Positions 44,473 to 54,820 are shown, numbered from the stretch's first letter. The stretch is 64,000 nucleotides of DNA from HXMU1420-13 sp965229525 (GCA_965229525.1 OZ245886.1:3534001-3598000); one strand, 5' to 3'. Numbers and translations: made by a program. The notes: generated from the letters alone by a model not told the origin.

Positions 44473-47265
44473 ATGCGCCCTCTACTTTTTACCCTACTGT
44501 GTTGGGTATTTTTTTCGACAAACTCCAATGCTCAAATTCAACCAACAACCGTTGAAGAATTGGAAGCTTCACTAGAGCAGAGAAATGATCATTATCAAAA
44601 CTCTATATTCAATGGATTTCCAATTCGTAATGTAGGTCCTGTTGTTATGAGCGGCCGTGTTTCTGATATCGCTGTTCATCCTGAAAATCCAAGAATTTTT
44701 TACACCGCTTTTGGATCTGCCGGAGTTTTTAAAACCGTAAATAGTGGAAACACAATGTTTCCAATTTTTGATCACGCTGGAGGGGCTTTAGGTATAGGCG
44801 ATATTGCTTTATCAACAGCAAACCCTAATATAATTTGGGTTGGAACTGGTGAAAATAATAGCTCCCGATCAACCTATGCAGGAACCGGTATTTATAAATC
44901 AATAGACGCTGGTGAGACTTGGGAATATGTAGGTTTAAGAAATTCTCAACATATAGGTCGAATTGTTACTCACCCAACTGACGAGAATACTGCATGGGTT
45001 GCAAGCATGGGAGCTTTGTATACAAATAATGAAGAACGTGGTGTCTACAAAACTACCGATGGCGGTGTAACATGGAATAAAACACTATTTATTAATGACT
45101 CAACCGGAGTAATTGATTTAATCATCCATCCGGAAAATCCAAATACGCTATGGGCGGCAACCTGGGAAAGAGATCGTAGAGCATGGAATTTCAAAGAAGG
45201 TGGTTCTGGAAGTGGATTGTATAAATCTATCGATGGGGGCATGAATTGGACAAAAGTAACAAACGGATTACCAGACGGTGACCATGTAGGTCGAATAGGT
45301 ATAGATATCTCTCATTCCAATCCAGATATCATGTATGTTCTGATTGATAATCAGGAGGAAATTAGAACTGAGAGAGAGGTTAATCCTGAGGATATCACAC
45401 AATCAACTTTTCTTGACATATCTGAAACTGATTTCCAAAACCTGGATAACCAAAAATTGAACCAATACCTACGACAAGGTGGGTTCCCTGCTGAATATGA
45501 TGCAGTAAAAGTTAAAGCAGATGTTGCAAATGGAAATTATGAACCTATAGCATTAGCAGAATATTTAGGCGATGCTAACACTGCTCTGTTTGATACTGAA
45601 ATTACCGGTGCAGAAGTTTACCGTTCAAACAATGGCGGTGATTCCTGGGAAAAGGTTAATGAATATCCATTAGATGGCATTTACTTTACTTACGGTTACT
45701 ATTTTGGGGAAATCAGAGTTGACCCAAATGACCCTGAAACAATTTATGTACTTGGCGTTCGTTTGATTAAATCAACAGATGGAGGAAAAACTTATACACT
45801 GATTGCAAACAACCAGAATGTACATGCCGATCATCAGGCAATGTGGATTAATCCTAATGATTCACAGCACATCTTAAATGGAAATGACGGAGGTTTGTAT
45901 GAAAGTCATGATGGTGGCGAAAACTTCATCCACCATAATACTGCAGCCGTTGGGCAATTTTATACCGTAAACGTTGACATGGAAGAGCCATATAATATTT
46001 ATGGTGGTTTGCAGGATAATGGAACCTTTGTGGGCCCTTCAACGTCCACCGGAAACCGCGAACAGCCGTGGACCAGATTATTTGGTGGTGATGGAATGCA
46101 TGTTGCTGCTAAACCTGGAAATGCTGATGTAGTGTATGTTGGCTTCCAATATGGAAATTATTTCAGAACTGTTCGTTCAGAAGGCTCATTTAACCGAATC
46201 TCACCAAGACATGATGTTGGTGAGCCCAATTATCGATACAATTGGAATACCCCTGTGAATATAAGTCACCACAATCCGGATATAATTTATTTCGGATCAC
46301 AACGACTTAACCGCAGTATGGATGAAGGAAAAACATGGACCGCAATTAGTCCCGACTTATCAAATGATTTGCCGAATGGTGATGTCCCCTATTCTACCAT
46401 TACTACCATTGCAGAATCTCCATTAAGCTTTAATGTTATTTGGACGGGAACAGATGATGGAAACATCCAGGTAACCAGAGATGGTGGTGTTACATGGAAC
46501 AAGGTTTCTGATTTCTTACCACAAGGCCGTTGGATAAGTGAAGTTCATGCCTCAAAATATGATGAAGGAACAGCGTATGTATCACTAAATGGGTATAGAG
46601 AAGATGAGTTTAAAACATACATATATAAAACCACCGATTTTGGTCAGACATGGACTTCTTTAAAAGGAAATCTTCCGGACGATGTCGTGAATATCATAGT
46701 TCAAGATCCTGTGCGCTCTTCCATTCTATATGCAGGATTAGACCACGGTTCATATGTAAGCTTTGATGATGGCAGCAATTGGCATTATTTATCCCCAAAA
46801 CCTAACGTAGCCTCCTATGATATGGTAGTTCATCCGAGAGATTTAGATTTAGTGATAGCTACTCACGGTCGTTCGATTTATGTGATGGACATTGAGCCAC
46901 TTCACGAAGTTGCTGATCGTTTGGGTGAAAGAATTACAGGTACAACTCCAAAAAGCATTCGGTATTCCAATCGTTGGGGAAATCAAGCTGCTCAATATCG
47001 TGAACCTATCAAACCAGAAGTTCACTTGATTTATTTCTTGGGCGAAGAAAATGACAATCAACGAGTATCAATAGAAGTATCCAATGAAGATGGGGATACA
47101 ATTACCGAAATTGATACACAAGGAAACTATGGATTCAATACATTTACCTGGGACTTAGTGATCGGCGAAGATGTGGATGGACTCAATTTTCTACAAAAAG
47201 GCATGTATACATTAACTTTTAAAACTGGAAGAGCATCACACGATGTTAAATTCGAAGTTAAATAA
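44473..47265 (+). CDS. Secreted VPS10/sortilin-type beta-propeller protein (BNR repeats)
   Basis: 930 residues from the ATG at 44473, where a clean signal peptide begins (RPLLFTLLCWVFFSTNSNAQ). The frame runs 35 codons further upstream but without an export signal. Repeated BNR/Asp-box motifs appear throughout (YKSIDAGETWEYV, YKTTDGGVTWNK, YKSIDGGMNWTKV, YRSNNGGDSWEKV). They indicate two seven- to ten-bladed propellers, as in sortilin or GH74-like proteins. It lacks a C-terminal sorting domain. Large proteins of this type are common in Bacteroidota-like bacteria, but their role is unknown. Its stop overlaps the DUF192 start by 23 bases. Confidence 0.88.
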   Translation: MRPLLFTLLCWVFFSTNSNAQIQPTTVEELEASLEQRNDHYQNSIFNGFPIRNVGPVVMSGRVSDIAVHPENPRIFYTAFGSAGVFKTVNSGNTMFPIFDHAGGALGIGDIALSTANPNIIWVGTGENNSSRSTYAGTGIYKSIDAGETWEYVGLRNSQHIGRIVTHPTDENTAWVASMGALYTNNEERGVYKTTDGGVTWNKTLFINDSTGVIDLIIHPENPNTLWAATWERDRRAWNFKEGGSGSGLYKSIDGGMNWTKVTNGLPDGDHVGRIGIDISHSNPDIMYVLIDNQEEIRTEREVNPEDITQSTFLDISETDFQNLDNQKLNQYLRQGGFPAEYDAVKVKADVANGNYEPIALAEYLGDANTALFDTEITGAEVYRSNNGGDSWEKVNEYPLDGIYFTYGYYFGEIRVDPNDPETIYVLGVRLIKSTDGGKTYTLIANNQNVHADHQAMWINPNDSQHILNGNDGGLYESHDGGENFIHHNTAAVGQFYTVNVDMEEPYNIYGGLQDNGTFVGPSTSTGNREQPWTRLFGGDGMHVAAKPGNADVVYVGFQYGNYFRTVRSEGSFNRISPRHDVGEPNYRYNWNTPVNISHHNPDIIYFGSQRLNRSMDEGKTWTAISPDLSNDLPNGDVPYSTITTIAESPLSFNVIWTGTDDGNIQVTRDGGVTWNKVSDFLPQGRWISEVHASKYDEGTAYVSLNGYREDEFKTYIYKTTDFGQTWTSLKGNLPDDVVNIIVQDPVRSSILYAGLDHGSYVSFDDGSNWHYLSPKPNVASYDMVVHPRDLDLVIATHGRSIYVMDIEPLHEVADRLGERITGTTPKSIRYSNRWGNQAAQYREPIKPEVHLIYFLGEENDNQRVSIEVSNEDGDTITEIDTQGNYGFNTFTWDLVIGEDVDGLNFLQKGMYTLTFKTGRASHDVKFEVK

Positions 47266-47728
47266 ACTATTTCTTTTTTTGATTCTGAGTTTGAGCCTGG
47301 CTTGTTCAAACTCAGAATCGAATAATTCTACTGATCAACCGAAAGGACGAATTATCACCCCGGAAAGTGAATTAACCTTTGTCGATAGTGAAGGAAATGA
47401 CCTTATTACCCTCCAGATAGCCATTGCTGACGAACAAATGGAGCGAAACCAGGGCTTGATGGATGTTCGAACAATGGGTGAAAATGAAGGAATGCTGTTC
47501 ATATTTGATAATGAACAACCATTAAGTTTCTGGATGGCAAATACTCCCCTTTCACTCGATATAATGTATGTGGCCGCCGATTCCACAATTGTAAGAATTT
47601 ATCCGGATACCACCCCATTTTCAGAGACTAGCCTTCCTTCAGGCGATCCGGCTTTATTTGTAGTTGAAACAAATGCAGGATATGCTTTAGAACATGGTAT
47701 TTCCGAGGGAATGAAAGTTAGATTTTAG
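47243..47728 (+). CDS. DUF192-family lipoprotein
   Basis: 161 residues. A lipoprotein signal (KLFLFLILSLSLACSNS, lipid Cys21) is followed by the DUF192 fold with MERNQGLMDVRTMGENEGMLFIF and FWMANTPLSLDIMYV, then a short closing part (ALEHGISEGMKVRF). The family has a small barrel fold and no certain function; exported forms occur in many bacteria. Its start lies within the end of the upstream propeller gene, so the two are probably translated from one message. A strong terminator follows. Confidence 0.9.
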   Translation: MLNSKLNKLFLFLILSLSLACSNSESNNSTDQPKGRIITPESELTFVDSEGNDLITLQIAIADEQMERNQGLMDVRTMGENEGMLFIFDNEQPLSFWMANTPLSLDIMYVAADSTIVRIYPDTTPFSETSLPSGDPALFVVETNAGYALEHGISEGMKVRF

Positions 47729-47737
47729 TAGACCACT

Positions 47738-47773
47738 GAGAATTCTTATCAGTTTTATGTGATAAGAATTCTC
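47738..47773 (+). terminator. Strong terminator after the DUF192 gene
   Basis: Perfect 14-bp stem GAGAATTCTTATCA / TGATAAGAATTCTC around an eight-base loop, followed by ATTTTATT. It ends the two-gene propeller-DUF192 unit. Confidence 0.85.
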
Positions 47774-47817
47774 ATTTTATTCAGTACAGAAATTAATTCA
47801 ATGAATTGTATTAAGCT

Positions 47818-49515
47818 GTGCGCACCTTATTTCTTTACTTTCTTCTATTCGCTTTATTATCCACTAAGGCCATAGGTAGATTTCAGGCTACTTCCTCACC
47901 AGAAATTACATATGAAGGGCTTTCTATTCGTGCTATGATGTCCCTACCATCAGAAACCGTTCGTTTAGAGTTCAATCCATCCGATGGCAAGCTCTATTTC
48001 GCATCGCGTAATGGCGATATTTTCCAAATTAACCTACTTGAAAACAGTTATATAAAAGTTCAAGATTCTACAGACCATGGAATCCAAGACCTTCAAGGCT
48101 TAGAAATTTCAGAAGATGGACATTTTTTTGTTGTTGGTAATAAAGAGAACGAAGAAGAAGCTACAAACACCGTCTCAATAAAACGTGCAACACTTTCAAA
48201 TGAGAATTGGATTTGGGAACTAGTAGCAATTACCGATCCCTATCCATTAAGTAATACAGCATTCGATCATATTATGAATGCAATTGTTATTAGTCCAGAC
48301 CAAAAGTATTTATACATAAATAGCGGTTCCCGCACCGATCATGGGGAAGTTCATAGTGTGAATGGAAAATATCCTGGATTGCGAGAAGCTCCATTAACTG
48401 CAAAAATATTACGCATTCCAGCTGATACTACGAATATTCAATTGAAAAACGATTTAGATGATTTACATGCGAATGGCTACGTGTTTGCAGAAGGGATAAG
48501 AAATAGTTTTAGCCTTGCCTTTGATGGAGAAGGCAATCTATTTGGGGTTGAAAATTCAGGAGATCGTGACGATTCGGAAGAAATAAATTGGCTACGAGAA
48601 GGACATCACTACGGATTTCCTTGGGAGATGGGGGGCAACAAAACCCCTATGCAATTTTCTGATTTTGATCCAGATAATGATCCATTTATTCCTTCTAATT
48701 CAACCGCTGCAAATCTTGGTACTTTTTATAATGATCCCAATTATCCTTCTCGACCAGAAGGGGTAACTTTTACTTCTGGGTTGAAAAATTTCGGACCTGA
48801 TGCCGACACTTTCAGAGATACTACCGATGGATTAATAAAAGATGCTAGCCAACTCAATACTTATATCTCTTCATTTTCTGCTCATTTATCCCCTGTTGGC
48901 TTATCTTTTGATACAAAGAATGAATTTGGGGAAATATTTACCGGCGATGGATTTATGCTTTCATTTTCTGGAGGAGAACCTGGTGATGCATTTCTACTTG
49001 ATCGAATGAATTATCATGGCGAGGACTTAATTCATCTTACGTTCACAAAAACGGATGATTCGTTTTCAATAAATGCGACAAGTATAGCACGCGGATTTTT
49101 AAATCCGATTGATACAGAGATCGTAAGCAATAAACTATATCTGATTGAATTCAGAAATGATAGTTGGCTAAATGCGGATAAGACTACCCAATTATTTGAA
49201 ATAACTTTTCCCTTGGCAACAAGTGTTCAGCGCGATAACGAAATCCCCACAAAAATTCAATTACTTCAAAATTATCCGAATCCTTTTAATCCTTCAACAA
49301 ACATACAGTTTTCTCTACAGGAATCAGCTAACGTAAGTCTTATAGTTTATGATGCTATAGGACGTGTCGTATCTAGATTAGAACATGGAAAATTACATTC
49401 GGGATTACACTTGTATACATTTGATGCTTCAGGCTTGTCTACAGGAATCTATTTCTACCAATTAACCCTTAATGATGTTCTACATGCCACTAAATCAATG
49501 ACATTGATTAAATGA
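47818..49515 (+). CDS. Secreted glucose/sorbosone dehydrogenase-like propeller with sorting domain
   Basis: 565 residues from a GTG (47818); the ATG at 47801 is out of frame. Signal peptide RTLFLYFLLFALLSTKAIG, then a six-bladed propeller of the PQQ sugar-dehydrogenase (GSDH) type (VRLEFNPSDGKLYFASRNGDIFQI, SPDQKYLYINSGSRTDHGEV, FAEGIRNSFSLAFDGEGNLFGVENSGDRDDSEEINWL). A type A sorting domain closes the protein (LLQNYPNPFNPSTN and STGIYFYQL). The sorting domain sends it out through the type IX secretion route. It may bind PQQ or a sugar; activity is not proven. Its end overlaps the convergent fbp end by eight bases. Confidence 0.88.
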   Translation: MRTLFLYFLLFALLSTKAIGRFQATSSPEITYEGLSIRAMMSLPSETVRLEFNPSDGKLYFASRNGDIFQINLLENSYIKVQDSTDHGIQDLQGLEISEDGHFFVVGNKENEEEATNTVSIKRATLSNENWIWELVAITDPYPLSNTAFDHIMNAIVISPDQKYLYINSGSRTDHGEVHSVNGKYPGLREAPLTAKILRIPADTTNIQLKNDLDDLHANGYVFAEGIRNSFSLAFDGEGNLFGVENSGDRDDSEEINWLREGHHYGFPWEMGGNKTPMQFSDFDPDNDPFIPSNSTAANLGTFYNDPNYPSRPEGVTFTSGLKNFGPDADTFRDTTDGLIKDASQLNTYISSFSAHLSPVGLSFDTKNEFGEIFTGDGFMLSFSGGEPGDAFLLDRMNYHGEDLIHLTFTKTDDSFSINATSIARGFLNPIDTEIVSNKLYLIEFRNDSWLNADKTTQLFEITFPLATSVQRDNEIPTKIQLLQNYPNPFNPSTNIQFSLQESANVSLIVYDAIGRVVSRLEHGKLHSGLHLYTFDASGLSTGIYFYQLTLNDVLHATKSMTLIK

Positions 49516-50542
49516 GATTTTGGACATTGTCGGCATACTCAACTAAGAAATCCATTACTTTTAATACATTTTCGGGCGATCCCATATATATTGGAGATCG
49601 CTCGTGAATAGCGGTTGGTTGGATTTCAAGAATCCGCTTTTCTCCATTAGTTGCCATTCCTCCAGCTTGTTCCATAATCATACTTAGTGGATTACACTCA
49701 TACATTAATCTGAGTTTTCCCTCTGGATATCTTGCACTATGTGGATAGATGAAAATTCCACCTTTAATCAGGGTTCTATGCACATCTGCAACCATAGAAC
49801 CAATATAACGCGTTGTATATGGCCTGTTTGAATCTGGATCGTCTTCCTGGCAATACTTAATGTACTTTTTAAGTCCGTAATCCCAGGTATTGTAGCTTCC
49901 CTCGTTTATACTGTAAATAGTACCGAATTGGGGAATTCGGATATTTCGATTACATAAAATAAACTCACCTATACTTGGATCAAGGGTAAATAATGACACT
50001 CCTAATCCGGTTGTGTAAGCCAATGTTGTAGATGAACCATACAACACATAACCTGCGGCAACTTGTCGTGTACCTGGCTGCAAGGCATCTTCTTCTTTCA
50101 CCGACGGATCATATCTAGCTTCACGCATATAAATGGAGAAAATCGAACCCACAGATACATTTACATCAATGTTCGAAGACCCATCAAGCGGGTCGAGGTA
50201 GACAATGTATTTCCCACCTTTACTGCTTAATCTTACAATTCCGTCATTTTCTTCAGAAATGACCATACACGTGATCTGAGATCGCTCTAATGCTGATATT
50301 AACTGCTGATCAGCAAAAACATCGAGCTTTTTCACCTCTTCCCCATGAACATTTTTAGATCCATCCACCCCGAGAATATTGGTAATTCCTGCTTTATTCA
50401 CTTCTCGCGATATTATTTTAGCCGCGAGCCCTATATCTCTTAAAAGTTGTGATAATTCCCCTGTTGCACCCGGAAATCTGTTTTGTGATTGAATGATATA
50501 CTCTTCAAGAGTAACCAATCTGTCTTCAAAATTAGGTTTCAT
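49508..50542 (-). CDS. fbp: Class I fructose-1,6-bisphosphatase
   Basis: 344 residues. The metal/substrate motif YLDPLDGSSNIDVNVSVGSIF is intact, and GGMATNGEKRILEI, with the AMP-site N-terminal helix, fits the class I enzyme. It removes the 1-phosphate in gluconeogenesis. It lies 73 bp downstream of coaE, with an imperfect LacI-type palindrome in between, so its expression may be under separate sugar control. Convergent with the GSDH-like gene. Confidence 0.96.
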   Translation of the reverse strand: MKPNFEDRLVTLEEYIIQSQNRFPGATGELSQLLRDIGLAAKIISREVNKAGITNILGVDGSKNVHGEEVKKLDVFADQQLISALERSQITCMVISEENDGIVRLSSKGGKYIVYLDPLDGSSNIDVNVSVGSIFSIYMREARYDPSVKEEDALQPGTRQVAAGYVLYGSSTTLAYTTGLGVSLFTLDPSIGEFILCNRNIRIPQFGTIYSINEGSYNTWDYGLKKYIKYCQEDDPDSNRPYTTRYIGSMVADVHRTLIKGGIFIYPHSARYPEGKLRLMYECNPLSMIMEQAGGMATNGEKRILEIQPTAIHERSPIYMGSPENVLKVMDFLVEYADNVQNLI

Positions 50543-50553
50543 ATATATAAATT

Positions 50554-50567
50554 TGGAAGCGCTTTTC
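50554..50567. promoter_or_regulatory. Imperfect LacI-type operator upstream of fbp
   Basis: TGGAAGCGCTTTTC, matching TGGAAGCGCTTCCA (9834-9847) at 11 of 14 positions with an identical core. It begins 12 bp upstream of the fbp ATG. The position suits a repressor site for gluconeogenesis control. Confidence 0.4.
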
Positions 50568-50615
50568 TGATAATATAAGGATGTTTTTTTATCAGAAACT
50601 AGACCTCAAAGAAAA

Positions 50616-51212
50616 TTAATATTCAGCCGAAATTGAATTAAATAATTCGATTGCTTCAGCTTCCAATGATTGCTTAGTAGAATTATTTACAACAATGAAA
50701 TCTGCCAAATGTGCTACCGCATTAAAGTCCTGCTGGTTATGAACTCGATCAAGAATCAATGCTTTCGTGGTATGGTCTCTTTTCATAACCCGTTGAATTC
50801 TTTCCGACTCTTCACTTGCGATCATCACAATAATATCAAGGTCAGCAGGTCTTCCATTTTGCAATAGAATGGCCGCTTCTTTAACGAATATCTGTACCCC
50901 TTCTTTTTCTTTTTTTAATGCTAAATCATCAATTCTTGACCATAACACTGGATGCACAATTGCATTCAATTCCTTCACTCTTCCTTTAGCAAATGCTTCC
51001 TTTGCAAGATAGCTACGATTAAGTTCATCATGTTCAGAGTAGGATTCTTCACCAAACGTTTCTTTAATTTTCGCAATTAATTCCTGATCAGACCCCATTA
51101 ATTGTTTTGCAAAATCGTCTGCATAAACCACAAAAGCACCTAGTCGCTCCCAAATTTTGCAAAATGTAGTCTTCCCGGATCCAATTCCTCCTGTTACACC
51201 AACTTTAATCAT
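50616..51212 (-). CDS. coaE: Dephospho-CoA kinase
   Basis: 198 residues. The Walker A motif GVTGGIGSGKTTFC is at residues 5-18. The CoA-domain segments YADDFAKQLM and IVHPVLW follow. It phosphorylates dephospho-CoA, the last step of CoA synthesis. Its start overlaps the nadB stop by four bases (ATGA), so nadB and coaE are translationally coupled. Confidence 0.96.
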   Translation of the reverse strand: MIKVGVTGGIGSGKTTFCKIWERLGAFVVYADDFAKQLMGSDQELIAKIKETFGEESYSEHDELNRSYLAKEAFAKGRVKELNAIVHPVLWSRIDDLALKKEKEGVQIFVKEAAILLQNGRPADLDIIVMIASEESERIQRVMKRDHTTKALILDRVHNQQDFNAVAHLADFIVVNNSTKQSLEAEAIELFNSISAEY

Positions 51213-52777
51213 GATGCATTTGAATAGTCTTCGAAATCAAGATTATAATGCAGCCCCAGACTCTCTTTTCGATTCATTGCAGCGATGATTATTAAATATG
51301 CAATACTAATAAGATTTCTTAGTTCAAAAAGTGGAATACTTACTCTTGTTCTGAGGTAAAAATCTTCCACTTCTTCATACAACAAAGTCTGTCGTCTAAG
51401 AGCCCGCTCAAGTCGAAGATCACTTCGAACAATTCCAACATAATCACTCATGATTTGCTGCAATTCTTCACGATTATGTGATATTAACACCCATTCCTTA
51501 TTATTGAAAGTTCCACTTTCATCCCATTCAGGAATTGAGGTATTGTAAGTTAGAGATTGAAACTCTTTTGATGCCGATTTAACGGCTTGATCTGCAAAGA
51601 AAAGTGCCTCTAGTAAACTATTGGATGCCAATCGATTTGCTCCATGAACACCTGTGCAAGCAACTTCACCACAAGCATATAATCGTTCGATGGATGTTTT
51701 AGCATTTATATCCGTCTCCACCCCGCCGCAGAAGTAATGAGCTGCTGGTACCACAGGTATCCATTGTTTTGTGATATCGATCCCATACTTCAAGCAAGTT
51801 TCATAAATATTAGGGAAAGAAATAGCCACTTCTTCAGCAGGTTTATGAGTTATATCCAGAAATACGGATTTATCCCCTCTCTTTTTAAGTTGATCATCTA
51901 TCGCACGGGCAACTATATCTCGCGGTGCTAATTCCTTTCTGGCATCATACAATTCCATAAAAGCTTCGCCACCAGAATTTCTCAAAATCGCGCCATGACC
52001 ACGAAGAGCCTCCGATATCAGGAATGAATCTGATTCTGGGACATTCAACGCTGTTGGATGGAATTGAACAAATTCCATATTACTAATTTTTGCCTTTGCA
52101 CGATAAGCCATCGCAATGCCATCACCAGTTGCAATTTCTGGATTGGTTGTTTTCGCATATACTGCTCCGGCACCACCACTTGCTAAAATGGTTGTTTTAG
52201 CGAGCATTCTATAAACTGCTTCTGAAGCTTCATCAAGAACATAAGCCCCAAAACAGTGGATCTTCCTCAAGTATTTTACTTTTTTCCCCAAATGGTGCTC
52301 TGTTAATAGCTCCATGGCAAAATGATGCTCAAAAACGGTTATGTTTGGGTGATTCCGAACATTATGTACCATCACATTTTCAACTTCCCAACCTGTAGCA
52401 TCAGCCGCATGAACCACCCTGTTTTCTGAATGCCCACCTTCTCTTCCAAGGTGTAACTGACCATTCTTCTTCGTGAAGTTTACGCCCAATTCCATCAACT
52501 CATTAATAAGTCGGGGGCCTTCTTGCACCATTGCTTCAACCGCTTTACGGTCATTAAGTCCAGCACCTGCATCTAACGTATCCTTCACATGCTTTTCAAA
52601 TGAGTCAGAATCGAAATCCATAACTCCGGATATACCACCTTGCGCATAACTGGTATTAGCTTCGTCGATCTCACGTTTTGTCACTACAGCTACAGTACCA
52701 AATTCAGCAGCTTTTAATGCGAAAGAAAGCCCTGCAAGGCCACTCCCGATAACTAGAAAGTCGAAGTTTAGTTTCAA
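51209..52777 (-). CDS. nadB: L-aspartate oxidase
   Basis: 522 residues. It has an FAD-binding N-terminus (DFLVIGSGLAGLSFALKAAE), the active-site region (HLGREGGHSENRVVHAADATGW) and GVHGANRLASNSLLEALFF at the end of the flavin domain. NadB oxidises L-aspartate to iminoaspartate to begin NAD synthesis. nadA and nadC are not in the window. It follows prfB by 10 bp and overlaps coaE. Confidence 0.96.
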   Translation of the reverse strand: MKLNFDFLVIGSGLAGLSFALKAAEFGTVAVVTKREIDEANTSYAQGGISGVMDFDSDSFEKHVKDTLDAGAGLNDRKAVEAMVQEGPRLINELMELGVNFTKKNGQLHLGREGGHSENRVVHAADATGWEVENVMVHNVRNHPNITVFEHHFAMELLTEHHLGKKVKYLRKIHCFGAYVLDEASEAVYRMLAKTTILASGGAGAVYAKTTNPEIATGDGIAMAYRAKAKISNMEFVQFHPTALNVPESDSFLISEALRGHGAILRNSGGEAFMELYDARKELAPRDIVARAIDDQLKKRGDKSVFLDITHKPAEEVAISFPNIYETCLKYGIDITKQWIPVVPAAHYFCGGVETDINAKTSIERLYACGEVACTGVHGANRLASNSLLEALFFADQAVKSASKEFQSLTYNTSIPEWDESGTFNNKEWVLISHNREELQQIMSDYVGIVRSDLRLERALRRQTLLYEEVEDFYLRTRVSIPLFELRNLISIAYLIIIAAMNRKESLGLHYNLDFEDYSNAS

Positions 52778-52787
52778 GTTGATATAA

Positions 52788-53907
52788 TTATGCCTGTTCC
52801 TGAGTTGAAATCATGAGTAAATAGGCCTTTATAAATGCGTCTAAATCACCATCCATAACCGCATTCACATTCGAAGTCTCATGATTAGTACGATGATCTT
52901 TTACTCGTTGATCGTCGAACACATAGCTTCGGATTTGAGATCCCCATTCATTTTTTCCTTTTGATCCCTCCAATCGAGCCTTTTCTGCTTCTTTTATTTC
53001 GATTTCCAGCTCATATATTCTTGACTTCAATAAGATCATTGCTTTTTCACGATTTTGAAGCTGAGAACGTTCTTGCTGGCATTCTGCTACTACTCGTTGC
53101 TCGGTACCATCCGATAATTTACCCGTCCAGATAAGCCGTACTCCGGTTTCAACTTTATTCACATTTTGCCCACCTGCTCCACTAGAATGAAAACGCTGTA
53201 ATTCTACATCACTGTCATTGATATCAATTTCAATAGTGTCATCAATCAAAGGAGAAATAAAAACCGAACAGAAAGATGTATGCCTCCTTGCATTACTATC
53301 AAATGGAGAAACACGAACTAACCGATGAACACCAGATTCGGCTTTGAGAAACCCATACGCGTTTATTCCTTGAATTTCTAAAGTGGCGCTTTTAATACCG
53401 GCAACATCTCCATCCTGATAATCTATCACTGATACTTTAAAACCACTTCTTTCAGCCCATCGAATGTACATTCGATACAGCATTTGCCCCCAATCCTGGC
53501 TTTCTGTACCACCGGCTCCCGGATTAAAAGTAACAACAGCATCGCGATGGTCATCTGCGCCTTTTAGCATATTTCTAAGTTCCAGAGAATCTAGACCTTT
53601 AAGCAACTTCTCATATTCTGCATCAAGTTCATCATCTACTTCCTCCCCCATCTCCTGAAATTCCAGAAACACCTGGATGCTTTCTCGAATATCATTTAAG
53701 TCATCCCATCCTTTTACAAGGCTTTTTTCATTATCCAACTCCTGCATCACCACTCGAGCATTGGTAGGATCACTCCAAAATTCTGGATTTTGAGTTCGTT
53801 CGGTTAATTCAATTACTCGAACTTTTCGCTTTTCGTAGTCAAAGATACCCCCTTAGCGCATCCAATCGCTCGAAGTTTGCCTGTAAATGATCTTTATTTA
53901 TAGCCAT
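52788..53907 (-). CDS. prfB: Peptide chain release factor 2 with +1 programmed frameshift
   Basis: The start is the ATG at 53907, not the later Met at 53753. After 22 codons the zero frame meets TGA at 53841-53839 in the context AGGGGGTATCTTTGAC, the classical prfB slippery site (SD-like AGGGGG, CTT codon, TGA, C). Moving +1 gives an uninterrupted frame of 350 residues, so the product is 372 residues. The stop-recognition motif SPF (RVSPFDSNAR) marks RF2 and HSSGAGGQNVNK is the GGQ catalytic loop. RF2 releases chains at TGA and TAA and so regulates its own synthesis. It heads the prfB-nadB-coaE operon. Confidence 0.96.
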
Positions 53908-53964
53908 ATATTTTTAGTGAAATGAGAGAATTGAATGATGAAATGATTGAAGATTTTCAATTTC

Positions 53965-54234
53965 CTATTTGGTGGATTTGCCGAGTAAAATCCCGACAAC
54001 CAGCCCCGTAATAAGGGCAATTCCTATTCCACGCTCTGGATTTGCACGAACATATCTACGAGCATTTCTATATTCATGTCGGAGTTCACGTTCAATCCAA
54101 TCCCGTTCGTCTTTTACGCGATCGATCAAATCATCATAGGTTTTTTCAACTTTCTCCTGGATTACATCACCAGTTTCTTCAACAGCTCTGCCAATTTTCT
54201 TTTGAACTTCTTCTATTTTCTTTGATTCTACCAT
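53965..54234 (-). CDS. DUF883-type (ElaB/YqjD-like) membrane-anchored protein
   Basis: 89 residues from the ATG at 54234, chosen because AGGAGG (54241-54246) precedes it with a six-base spacer; an upstream Met at 54261 lacks this. A long charged helix (KIEEVQKKIGRAVEETGDVI...RVKDERDWIERELRHEYRNARRYV) is followed by a single membrane helix (GIALITGLVVGILLG). In E. coli such proteins bind ribosomes or the inner membrane in stationary phase. No partner is evident here. Confidence 0.85.
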   Translation of the reverse strand: MVESKKIEEVQKKIGRAVEETGDVIQEKVEKTYDDLIDRVKDERDWIERELRHEYRNARRYVRANPERGIGIALITGLVVGILLGKSTK

Positions 54235-54316
54235 GATAAGCCTCCTGTTTATGTGCCTCAAAAATACAAATTCGCTACCAAATAGTTTGTAAGTTTAGCA
54301 TAAATCAATGATGTAA

Positions 54317-54820
54317 ATGCCGCGTGTTAAAAAGATTATATCAGGAGGACAAACTGGTGTAGATCAAGCAGCTCTTCAAGTCGCTATTAATACTGGAATC
54401 GATCATGGAGGTTGGTGTCCTCCCGGAAGAGTTTGTGAGAATGGTCTCATCCCGGAACAATTCAAACTAAAAGAAACACCAAAAGAACGGGATGCTTCTG
54501 CTCCTGATGTTCCCCGCTCCCAACGGACCATTTGGAATGTTCGGGATGCGGATGGAGTATTGATTTTTTGTGAAAGCACAAAGTTACAAAGTGACAGAGG
54601 CACAAAGTTGGCATTTGAAACTTCTTTAAAGCTCGGAAAGCCTTATCTGGTGATGAACATTAATGAGCAACAAGATTTTAATAAAATCAGAAATTGGATT
54701 TTGGATTTTGAAATTCGGGTTTTAAGTATAGGTGGGCCGAGTGAGGAAACTAGCCTGGGGATATATGAAAAGGCTTATTCTATTTTGATGAAAATACTGA
54801 GTATAACAAATGACGAATGA
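54317..54820 (+). CDS. Putative molybdenum carrier-type (Rossmann, LOG-like) protein
   Basis: 167 residues. It opens IISGGQTGVDQAALQVAI and continues GWCPPGRVCENGLIP, the glycine-rich motifs of the 'putative molybdenum carrier' family, and FETSLKLGKPYLVMN closes the fold. The family is related to the lysine-decarboxylase/LOG fold and probably binds a nucleotide or molybdate; proof is lacking. Its stop codon falls inside a tandem (TGACGAA) repeat, so slippage there could change the C-terminus. Confidence 0.85.
   Translation: MPRVKKIISGGQTGVDQAALQVAINTGIDHGGWCPPGRVCENGLIPEQFKLKETPKERDASAPDVPRSQRTIWNVRDADGVLIFCESTKLQSDRGTKLAFETSLKLGKPYLVMNINEQQDFNKIRNWILDFEIRVLSIGGPSEETSLGIYEKAYSILMKILSITNDE

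Noticed and set aside
47801..47818. ATG at 47801 as start of the sugar-dehydrogenase-like gene
   Set aside because: It is out of frame with the protein; the in-frame GTG at 47818 begins a good signal peptide.
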